Assembly (NCBI GenBank): GCA_949152475.1
Contig: OX424564.1
Location: 22,628,165 to 22,692,164 of the forward strand
Origin: Terebella lapidaria
Lineage: Eukaryota > Annelida > Polychaeta > Terebellida > Terebellidae
Direction: 5' to 3'
Length of the DNA stretch: 64,000 nucleotides
In this document: in pieces, positions 34,455-43,600 of the stretch
Layout: the number at the start of each line of letters is the position of its first letter
Numbering within the stretch: the first letter of the stretch is position 1
The notes under the pieces: model-generated
Told to the model about the DNA's origin: nothing
The model's input: the letters and a program-made list of their open reading frames with translations, nothing else
Database searches by the model: none
Translations under genes and position numbers: made by a program

Positions 34455-35576
34455 ATGTTGGTAACGGTCAGCAACGATGGAACCCCGGTGACGACCCCAA
34501 AGCCCACGACACCAGACACGAAGCCACCTAGTCAGCTGCACCAATGCCTCGAGTGTGGTACTCGGGACAAGCTGAAGAGCATAAAGAGCCACTACGTGCA
34601 GCACCACTTACCCCCAGAAGATGCCCCGTATCGCTGCCGGCTTTGCCCGAAAGGGTACACGTCGGCCAGGTCGGCGAGGCAGCACATCCGTCGCCGCCAC
34701 CCTGACGAGGATACGGAGGCATCCATGTCCAGAAATACCCGGGTACCACAATACAACATTGCCCCTTGCAAGGACACCCAGACCAGAGACTGGAACGTCG
34801 AGGCCATCATGGCAGATCCCTCTCTTCTGAAGAAACTCAAGGAGAGACTGGAAGAAAGTGGAGAATCTGGCCTTGAGCTCCACGCGCCACCCTCCGACGT
34901 CATGGACGTGGAGCTGCTGGCAACAGCTGACACTGCCAAGGAAATGGCCGTGGAATCGACGGACGCCTCCAGCTCTAGCTTAGTGAGTTCAACCGAGGTA
35001 CCACGGGCAAAACCCACTTCGGCAGCGCCTGAAACAGCCAAGCCTCAGGACAGGGAGGAGACGCCTGCAGTCCAGACCGCTCCAACACAGGCAGCCACTG
35101 ACAACGTGTGTGAACGGTCTGTTGCCACCCACCAGGGGCAACTGACCATCACCAGGTCTGTGGCAAACCAGCCAGCTAAGAAGCAGATGCGGGCATCAAA
35201 AACAAACAAACGGTGCAGCAAGGGCAGTCCACTCACCGCTCAGCCTTCGCTCAGCACAGAACGACCCCAGCCGGATGTTCCACCGATGAAGAAAGCCCGG
35301 GTGGTCGAGGAGCCCACGCCACTGAACGCAGGCAGCCCTGCCGGTCGGCCACGCCCCATGCACCGCCTGCTACAGACGCTCATAGGGGTAGCCGAAGATA
35401 TTCATGGAGAGCTCCGCCAGCATCGCGAGGATATGGCCCGCCAGCATAGGGAACTGGTGGAGGCAATAACGACCAACGGACGTCGAGCTCACGTGACAGC
35501 CCATCATGGTGGACGGCCACAGCGCGGACAGAGCTACCGAGGCCAGCGTGGCGGCCGCCAGGCCTGGCGCTATTAA
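34455..35576 (+). CDS. Third ORF of element A: double C2H2 zinc-finger protein
   Basis: 373 codons after pol and before the 3' LTR. Residues about 30-55 and 60-85 contain two C2H2 fingers (CLECG...H...H and CRLCPKGY...H...H). A long Ser/Glu/Pro/Ala-rich segment without predicted order follows, then a short helical stretch (LLQTLIGVAEDIHGELRQHR) and an Arg-Gly-rich tail (QSYRGQRGGRQAWRY), typical of nucleic-acid binding. There is no signal peptide or membrane segment, so it is not an envelope protein despite its env-like position. Its first ATG follows a splice-acceptor-like sequence. Element B has an ORF with the same layout. Function unknown; DNA or RNA binding is inferred from the fingers. 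Confidence 0.75.
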   Translation: MLVTVSNDGTPVTTPKPTTPDTKPPSQLHQCLECGTRDKLKSIKSHYVQHHLPPEDAPYRCRLCPKGYTSARSARQHIRRRHPDEDTEASMSRNTRVPQYNIAPCKDTQTRDWNVEAIMADPSLLKKLKERLEESGESGLELHAPPSDVMDVELLATADTAKEMAVESTDASSSSLVSSTEVPRAKPTSAAPETAKPQDREETPAVQTAPTQAATDNVCERSVATHQGQLTITRSVANQPAKKQMRASKTNKRCSKGSPLTAQPSLSTERPQPDVPPMKKARVVEEPTPLNAGSPAGRPRPMHRLLQTLIGVAEDIHGELRQHREDMARQHRELVEAITTNGRRAHVTAHHGGRPQRGQSYRGQRGGRQAWRY

Positions 35577-35709
35577 GAACAGTGGAATGAACTCAATTCT
35601 CAATGACATATGTATTTTGAAGGTAGTTGATGTATTTACCATGTTTTAGATAGTTTTTATTTCGGCTTGTGGTGTCCATGGGGACATTGGACCCCACAGT
35701 GGGGAGTAG

Positions 35710-37122
35710 TGTAACAAATATGGTTTTTGGCGGTGCGCCGCAATGTATCTTGTAAAATACAGTTCTAGTTGAATCGGCAGAGTTGTCACTTTGCCGCACC
35801 ATTTGTTGTCAATATTTTAATCATTAAAGGGGGTCGGGTTCTTATATTTGGGAATTGGATATTTGGGGGTTATATACTTGTTTTCATGTATTCAGGTGTT
35901 CCTATCAGTGTTTGTGCATGTTTTTATCTGACCAAATAGTCCGTTCCGTGTATTTTTGCCTGTCAGGCGCCTCCATATTTGTTTATATCAGTTTTTCACC
36001 CGCTTCCGGAAGAGTTCCTTCCTGGCGGCGGCCATTATGTAATATTTTGGGCAGATTTTCTGTCAACATTTTCGCACTTGTTTACTGTGTTCATAGCTTG
36101 ATGTCATGTTTTTATGAAGCCAGGAAGTTTCCCCCAGTTGGGTATGTATTTGTTTGATCATGTTATGTATCAGTTTTCTTGTAATTTACATGTTTTATGT
36201 CGAACCACATGTGTGGATTCACCGGAAATTGAGGGGTCATAAAACGGCATTTTGGGGTGGGATAGTTTCTCGGGGATTGGCTGAGAGCGATCCAGGTTGC
36301 CGTGACCTACTTTGGAGCCTGGATCTATAAAAGAAAGTGAGCCCCTTGGGCTCGAGCAGTTGCGATCTTGAAGCCTCAGGAGACAGAGCTAGTGTTTTGC
36401 ACATTTGACCAGTCAGTGTAGCAGCATTCTCGACATAGGAACTTGTATCCATTTGCTTGGATATTTGCGGCATTCAGACCAACTGTGAGAGGTTGGTGTT
36501 ATAGCACTATTATTTACAGTAACATTTGGTAGTGTGCTGGCTGCTATTTCAGCCCTAATATTCTGTCAGTGTATGTAGCTTGACCAGGCTACAACTCCCT
36601 GAGTTGTGGGCGTGTCGATTCACATTACACTGATTCGAGTCCGACCAGGCTACAGCTTCTCAAGTTGTAGGCGCGTCGACTCTCATACAGTTTCGAGTCC
36701 GACCAGGCTACAGCTTCTCAAGTTGTAGGCGCGTCGACTCTCATACGGTTTCGAGTCCGACCAGGCTACAGCTTCTCAAGTTGTAGGCGCGTCGACTCTC
36801 ATACGGTTTCGAGTCCGACCAGGCTACAGCTTCTCAAGTTGTGGGCGCGTCGACTCTCATACGGTTTCGAGTCCGACCAGGCTACAGCTCCTTAAGTTGT
36901 AGGCGTGTCGGCTCCCGTACGGTCTCGAGCCCGTCCAGGCTACAGCTTCCGAAGCTGTAGGTGTGTCGGCCGCACTGACTTAAGGCCATAACAGGTTACA
37001 ATCAAGTTATATTTGACTGACAGGCAGCACACTACCAAACTGTCCTTTTGGGCGCTAACCGATCTATCTTTAGGAGGATCTATCTTTAGACTTCTATAGT
37101 ATACATATTTTATTTACAATTG
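35710..37122 (+). repeat. 3' LTR of element A, first part
   Basis: Matches 25,217 onward nearly base for base until ACAATTG, where element B begins. The remaining 385 bp continue at 48,020. A short purine-rich tract, CAGTGGGGAGTAG, precedes it, as expected for plus-strand priming. Confidence 0.92.
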
Positions 37123-38017
37123 TGTAACAAAACCATGCAACTGCCGCGCTGAAACGTTCGTTAGGAACGGTCACGTGATCTACAAAGTCCACTTGCGAAG
37201 ACACCGTTCGCGGAAGAACCGTTCGCGGAAGCACGATTGCGGAAGCATCATCAGCGGAAGCATCGTTCGCGGAAGAACCGTTCGCGGAAGCACGATTGCG
37301 GAAGCATCATCAGCGGAAGCATCAGTCGCGGAAGCACCGTTCGCGGAAGAGGAGCCTTCGCGGAAGAACCGTTCGCGGACGCAGTCTTCACCACGTGGAG
37401 AAGAGTGCGGAAGATACGTTCGCGGACGAAGATGCGCGCGCAGCCACCCTGGCTATATAAGGGAGAGCGGACGGCCGCTCTGAGAGCACTGCAACAGCGA
37501 CATCGACCGTGGGGAGATCGTCACCGCCACAGCCAAGGGACTCGACGAACTCCGTGCGGACGACTCCTTCTTCAGGGCCTTAGAGTCAACCGGGATTAGA
37601 CCGACTACCTGGAGAAACCATTCGACTAAACGGGACGGGAAACTTCAACGGGAAGGGACAGAGAGACGCCGCCGGCTAAGAACTCTTTTTAGTTGTGCCC
37701 TCGTGCACTATTTATTTTTGAAATGTGATCGTACAGTGCTCCATGTCTGAACTTCATATTTGTACGTCACGTGGGTGACCAGCCATACAATTGTAAGTTG
37801 ATTTGATGTATATAAATCTTCAATTTATTTACATCTGAGTTGCTTCTTGCCTAAGTGAAGCCGGTAAGCTACGGAGTGATGATACACCAGCGTTGGGGAA
37901 CGCCAGATTAGTGACGGCTCTCGAATCACAACGAGCGGGAGTTACATAAAGTCTATACGATCAGAGAAACCAGGTTTTTTGGGCCACACCGAAAACAAGT
38001 CATTACCAAACGTCACA
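37123..38017 (+). repeat. 5' LTR of element B (895 bp)
   Basis: Contains an array of GTTCGCGGAAG motifs and variants (37,205-37,435, at least seven exact GTTCGCGGA cores), a TATA box (CTATATAAG, 37,453-37,461) about 20 bp after it, and a C/A-rich leader. A primer-binding-like sequence, TTGGTGCCGTGACC, follows at 38,020. The array-plus-TATA order makes the array the obvious candidate for an upstream activating sequence. Confidence 0.92.
37205..37435 (+). promoter_or_regulatory. GTTCGCGGAAG array upstream of LTR TATA box (element B)
   Basis: Units of 14-16 bp, exact or one to two bases off, repeated head to tail. The core TTCGCGGAA has the form TTC-N3-GAA and is nearly palindromic. The same motif recurs in the gag coding region, before the third ORF and in the 3' LTR (47,215-47,445). 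Confidence 0.75.
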
Positions 38018-38080
38018 ACTTGGTGCCGTGACCAGGATCCCCGAGGGTCTACTGCCAGGGAACGAACCTCAGCATCACTC

Positions 38081-40588
38081 ATGTCGGGCGAAAACGACGA
38101 AACTGCCCCAGGGAAGACAGGAGGTGAAGGGGAAGACTCTTCACGGACGGCCTCACTTGCGGACGAGGAAGACAGCGGTTCGCGGAAGCCGACCTTTGCG
38201 GAAGAGGAAGACGACCGTTCGCGGAAGACGTTCGCGGACGACCACCGTTCGCGGAAGACGACCTTGTCGGAAGAGGCCGACGACCGTTCGCGGAAGACAA
38301 CGTTCGCGGAAGACGACCGTTCGCGGAAGAGCAGCTTCACAGCCAGGGGTAGACGGGACGTTTCGACGAGTGAGGAGCAACCAGGGAGGTCGAGACCTTC
38401 CATGGGCCAGTCGACTAGTCAACAGAGACCCCGGAGCCAGACACCCGACAACCGTTTTCTTTTCAGACACGACTCTGGGTGGCAGCACGATCGAGACAGG
38501 GAGAGGTCAACCTACCTTGAGAGCGTTAGGAGGGGCCCCGAGTTCCGACGAGTGCTGGGACCGGAGTACGTCAATCTGGACGGGGAGGACGGCGAAATCT
38601 GGGCGAGGAGGGATCGGCTACAGCTACCGGAGCAGAGTCCAAGTGTGGCACCTCCAGAGAATGCAGCATTGAGACGGCTTTGGGACCAGTCCCAGCAGCA
38701 GTCTGGTGCAACAGGGCAGCGGTCTGGTGTGACGAGTCGACAAACGGGAGTGACTGGAGGACGGGTTACTTGGGCTCCGACCCAAGAGAGCAGCTCGAGA
38801 GGGAGAGGACTTTTCGCGGAAGAGAACATTCGCGGACGAGAGGCATTCTTCGGCGACAGGGACGCTTGCAGCCGGGGATCCTTCGTGGATGAACGGGCTC
38901 GTGGGCGAGGGGGAGTCTTTGGTGACAAGGACGCTTGTGACCGGGGAGGGCCCTTCGCGGACGACCACGTTCGCGGACGAGGACGACTCGCGGAAGAGAG
39001 TGTTCGCGGAAGAGAGGAGTCTTCACCCAGACGGCGGCTCGACGAAAGGAGTGATCCAGGCGACCAATCTTCCTTTCCAGTTTTTCAGAATAGACGGGGA
39101 AGACCATTCGCGGATGAGCCGGTTCGCGGAAGACTCGCGGAAGATGGCGTTCGCGGACGTACATCTTTTGTGGAGGGACGTCTCCGAGACATCTTGGCGG
39201 ACGAGCCCGTTCGCGGAAGACTCGCGGAAGACGGCGTTCGCGGAAGAGGCCTGTTCGCGGAAGAACTTCTTCGGGAGCTGTTGGCGGAGGAGTCCGTTCG
39301 CGGAAGGTTCGCGGAAGACAGTGTTCGCGGAGGGTTCGCGGAAGACAGCGTTCGCGGAAGAGAGAGGTCTTCACCCAGTCGACAACCGAGACAGCCAGCC
39401 TCCTGGAGAAATCCAGCTTCTATTTCAGTCACCCAGGGAGGCCGGAGACAGCACCCTTTCTCATCATCGGGCGATGAGGGGCCTTCATCTGATGGAGGGA
39501 CCGACAGCAGCCATGGTTACCCAGGACGGGGGAGGAGACCACCGAGGCGGGGACCGCCGCTGCACCGACGAAGCCCTAGGCCGAGACGGAGGCAGGAGGA
39601 CTCGTCGTCCGAGGACAGCACAGCCTGGAATCAGAACGGCAGAAGGAACCGGAAGATGCTGACCCCTGACAAGTTCGATGGGACTTCCATAGAGTGGCCG
39701 GTGTACCGGGCCCACTTTGACGTCATCGCAGAGGTCAACGGATGGAGCAAGCGGGAACAGGGCGTCTACTTAGCCGGGAGCTTGACAGGAGAGGCGCGAC
39801 GAATGCTGACCAGCCTGAGTCCTGCAGACCGGAGGGACATCGACGTTCTGACCGACAAGCTGACCCTACGATTCGACCCTGACTGTCAGGAGGAGTCCTA
39901 CAAGGCGACCTTGGGACAGAGAACCCGCAGGAAGGCAGAGACACCCCAGCAGTACGGCTATGAGTTGCAGCGACTGGCCGGCCGTGGTTATCCGGATCTG
40001 AACTCCGCAGCTCAGGAGGCTATCGCCTTAGACCACTTCTGGAAGGGCCATCCAGATGGGGACATGAAGGTGATGGCGCTCATGAGGAAGATGAAGACCA
40101 TGGAGGAGGCCATAGCGTTCGTGACCCAGTACGAATGTGTCAAACCCAAGCCTGGGAAGCCGGTGATGTCCATAGAGTCGGAGGACTCCGAGCCAGCTCT
40201 AGGACGGGTCCTACAGCTGTTGAAGAACCAGCAGGGAGGCGAGATTACCACCAGTGGGCAGCAGAGCAACCAGCCGAACGTAGCGGGTCTACCCAGACTT
40301 CCCTACTTCAAGGGGCTCTTTGAGAGCCAAGACAGGAAGCTGGATCGACTAATCGAGCTGTGTGAGCAGGTGCTATCCATCAAGCCGAGGGCCGCCACTG
40401 CTGAGAACAAGGGACCAAGCGCTAGGCCGGGACCAGATGACTGTTGGTACTGTGGGAAGCCGGGTCATCGGAAGTACCAGTGTCCAGATCGGCCACCACC
40501 TCGGACCAAGGAGGAGCGCTTGAGTCGACTAATCGAGGAGATTGGTGAGCGGAACAGTTTGACAGACGAGGAGTCGGAAAACCAGTAG
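38081..40588 (+). CDS. gag of element B (fossil)
   Basis: An open frame runs from inside the LTR; the first ATG after the LTR is at 38,081. The first half is a long Arg/Ser/Asp/Glu-rich region of repeated FAEDDRSRK and VRGRLAED-like peptides, encoded by the GTTCGCGGAAG motif itself. A capsid-like domain follows (about 39,650-40,140, starting IEWPVYRAHFDV), and the end has one CCHC knuckle, CWYCGKPGHRKYQC. The repeated, highly charged N-terminal part is unusual for Ty3/gypsy gag. Confidence 0.88.
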   Translation: MSGENDETAPGKTGGEGEDSSRTASLADEEDSGSRKPTFAEEEDDRSRKTFADDHRSRKTTLSEEADDRSRKTTFAEDDRSRKSSFTARGRRDVSTSEEQPGRSRPSMGQSTSQQRPRSQTPDNRFLFRHDSGWQHDRDRERSTYLESVRRGPEFRRVLGPEYVNLDGEDGEIWARRDRLQLPEQSPSVAPPENAALRRLWDQSQQQSGATGQRSGVTSRQTGVTGGRVTWAPTQESSSRGRGLFAEENIRGREAFFGDRDACSRGSFVDERARGRGGVFGDKDACDRGGPFADDHVRGRGRLAEESVRGREESSPRRRLDERSDPGDQSSFPVFQNRRGRPFADEPVRGRLAEDGVRGRTSFVEGRLRDILADEPVRGRLAEDGVRGRGLFAEELLRELLAEESVRGRFAEDSVRGGFAEDSVRGRERSSPSRQPRQPASWRNPASISVTQGGRRQHPFSSSGDEGPSSDGGTDSSHGYPGRGRRPPRRGPPLHRRSPRPRRRQEDSSSEDSTAWNQNGRRNRKMLTPDKFDGTSIEWPVYRAHFDVIAEVNGWSKREQGVYLAGSLTGEARRMLTSLSPADRRDIDVLTDKLTLRFDPDCQEESYKATLGQRTRRKAETPQQYGYELQRLAGRGYPDLNSAAQEAIALDHFWKGHPDGDMKVMALMRKMKTMEEAIAFVTQYECVKPKPGKPVMSIESEDSEPALGRVLQLLKNQQGGEITTSGQQSNQPNVAGLPRLPYFKGLFESQDRKLDRLIELCEQVLSIKPRAATAENKGPSARPGPDDCWYCGKPGHRKYQCPDRPPPRTKEERLSRLIEEIGERNSLTDEESENQ
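38160..39365 (+). repeat. Dispersed GTTCGCGGAAG motifs within gag of element B
   Basis: Several dozen copies of the TTCGCGGA(A/C) core occur in the first 1.2 kb of gag, in more than one reading register. They give RSRKTTF, FAEDD and VRGR peptides according to register. Confidence 0.8.
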
Positions 40589-40611
40589 GGCTCATACCAG
40601 CCCCCAACCGT

Positions 40612-43600
40612 ATGGGCCATTGGCAGGTGTGTGCACGGCTTCACAGGCGAGAAGCTCGACGAAGACGTGAAGAACACATTGCCAGGGGGGAATTTTTAGT
40701 TTCACAGATTTTTAATAGGTTTTTCCGGTGTGCATCCGAAGTAACTGGATGGGCGCAGGAGGAGCTCGAGGATCGAATTCTCGACTATTTGGAGGGCAAG
40801 CCTGTCAACACAGACGGGAGTGCCAATGTACAGCAGACCGATGGAGCCGTGGAGCGTCTAATGCCCCGCGGAGACGTCAAGGAAATGCAGACCGATGGAG
40901 CCGTGGAGCGTCTAATGACCCGCGGAGACGTCGACGAAATGCAGACCGATGGAGCCGTGGAGCGTCTGGGGACCCACGGAGACATCAACGAGGTTTCTGC
41001 TAGCAGCAAGGAGAACCAACAGGTTACAACCTTGAGGCTGGAGGCTGCGAAACAGCAGGGACCCCCCTATGCAACTGAACCACAAGCGGCCGTGAAAGAG
41101 GAGACGGAGGGCCGGTGGAGCGGAATGACCAAGGGGCCAGCGCAGCAGCTATTGCTGGTGGACGACTCATTACTTATCCGGAGCGGCGGTTCCGAGGGGA
41201 GTGATTCCCTTAAGACTGACAGAGAGGACCAGGGTGGTGCATCACTGTGGGTGGACGACTCATTACTTATCCAGGGCGGCGTCCCTGAGGAGAGTGGCAG
41301 CTCTCTTAAGATTGACAGAAATGGCCAGGTGGTGTCGCTGTCAGCCGGTGCCCGAGGCACATTGGCGTGGTATGCGGCGTGCCACGTTATGGGGAAGGCG
41401 ACTCGTATGTTGGTGGACACGGGTGCCTCTTCCACCGTTCTGGACGAGTGTCTCTTCGACCAAATGGATGACGAACATAAAGCAATGATAAGGCAGACGA
41501 GAATAAGGTTACGGGCAGCAACCGGAGACTACTTACAGGTTCAAGGAGAGATGACAGTTCAACTTCTACTGGGCACACGACTCGTGTCGGCAGATGTACT
41601 GGTAGCCAAACTAGGGATCCCGGGAGTGTTGGGGCTTGATGTACTTCAACAGATTGGGGGACAGCTGGATCTGCGTAAGGGCGAGTGGCAGGTGGGCGAC
41701 ACTACCGTAGTGATGAGCTCGGGCCACGAGGATGCCGTCTACACACTGGTGACGGAGGAGACGGTCGTCTTGCCACCCTTTTCAGAGATGATGGTGGACC
41801 TCAAGCTGACAGGAAGTGAGGGAGGAGTTCCGAAGGCCGGCCTCGTGCAGTCCGCAAGAGAGCCGTTGGAGGACGACCCCCTCGTAGTGGGACGAGCCCT
41901 GGTACGACCCCGAGGACGCCTGGTACCGGTGGTACTTCTGAACGCCGGCGCTGGAGCTTGCACTGTGCTGATGGGGACCATCCTAGCCGAGCTTCACGGA
42001 ATAGAGGCCGTGATCGACCTGGGATTTCGTCCCGATGGAGGGAAAACAACCCAGAATGAACCTAAAAGGGAACAGTGGTACCGGGAGGAGAGCGGGAGGG
42101 AGCATGAGCCCCTTACACCAAACTCCACCAAGTGGCGGAACCGGACGCCTGAGCAGCCCGAAACCAGAGTGCACGCCATGCACGCCGAACCGTCGACGAA
42201 GACACCAGAGTGCCCGGAGCATTTGGAACCGCTCCTGGAGGGAATGCATCCGAACTTGACGGAAAAGGAGGTGGAGGTCGTCAGCGATCTCCTTCGACGC
42301 CACCAGCAGGTCTTTATGGGACCAGATGGGAGGTTGGGCCGGACGTCCCTGGCGAAACACGTCATCGACACGGGAGATCACCCCCCGATCAAGCAGCCTC
42401 TGAGGAGAGCCCCGTACTACCAACAAGAGCTGATCGAGGACGAGGTCGACAAGATGTTGAAAGCTGACGTTGTGGAGCCAAGCGACAGTCCATGGTCGTC
42501 TCCCATCGTGCTAGTGAAAAAGAAGGATGGTGCACTGAGATTTTGCGTCGACTACCGCCGTCTAAATGATGTCACCCGGAAGGATGCGTACCCCCTGCCT
42601 CGAGTCGACGAGAGTTTTGATACCTTGTCAGGAGGACGATATTTTTCGACGCTAGACTTGGCTAGTGGTTACTGGCAGGTCGAGATGGACGACAGGGACA
42701 AGGAGAAGACGGCGTTCACTACCCGTAGTGGACTCTACCAATTTAAAGTGATGCCGTTTGGATTGGCGACGGCCCCGGCTACTTTTGAACGTCTAATGGA
42801 GCTGGCACTGAGGGGACTCCAATGGAAGCGTTGTCTAATTTATTTGGACGATGTCGTCTGTCTTGGAAAGACTTTCCAAGAAGCCGTGGACAACCTCGAG
42901 GACGTGTTCCGGAGACTGCAGGCTGCCGGGCTGAAGCTGAAACCCGCCAAGTGTGAGCTGTTTCGACAACAGGTCAACTTCCTGGGCCATGTCGTGTCCG
43001 ACCGAGGCATCCAGTGCGACCCTGCCAAGGTCGAAGCTGTAACAAAAATGGTTCCTCCGACCACCTTGACAGAACTAAGGAGCTTCCTTGGGTTCGTGGG
43101 GTACTACCGCAGATTCATCCCTGACTTTGCCACCCGAGCGGGACCCCTCAACCACCTGTTAAAGAAGGAAGTCAACTACCATTGGAGCGAGGCTCATCAG
43201 CAGGCGTTCGAGGCGCTGCGTCAACCCCTGACCGAGCACCCCCTGCTGGTGTACCCTGACATGGACCAAGAATTTATTTTAGATACTGATGCTAGCGGCT
43301 ACGGAGTGGGAGGCGTCTTATCCCAAGTGCAGGACGGACGAGAGCGGGTGATCGCCTATGCTTCCAGAACCCTGAGGGACACCCAGCGGAATTACTGCAC
43401 CACCAAGCGGGAGCTCCTGGCCGTCGTCAGTATGATACACCATTTCAGACATTTCTTGTGGGGGAGAGCGTTCTTACTACGAACCGACCACGCCTCTCTC
43501 AAGTGGCTACTGAACTTTCGGGATGCGGAAGGAATGATCGCTAGATGGGCAGCTCGCATCGCCAGCTACGCCTTCAGGTGTGAGGTCCGACCGGGAGTAC

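Noticed and set aside
34455-35576. Third ORF as an envelope gene
   Set aside because: No signal peptide, membrane anchor, furin-like site or glycosylation cluster; two C2H2 fingers fit a nucleic-acid-binding protein instead.
37175-39432. Many overlapping open frames on both strands rich in Arg-Ser-Arg-Lys or Leu-Pro-Arg-Thr
   Set aside because: They are side effects of the GTTCGCGGAAG motif, which is open in several registers on both strands; only the gag frame has a capsid domain and zinc knuckle.
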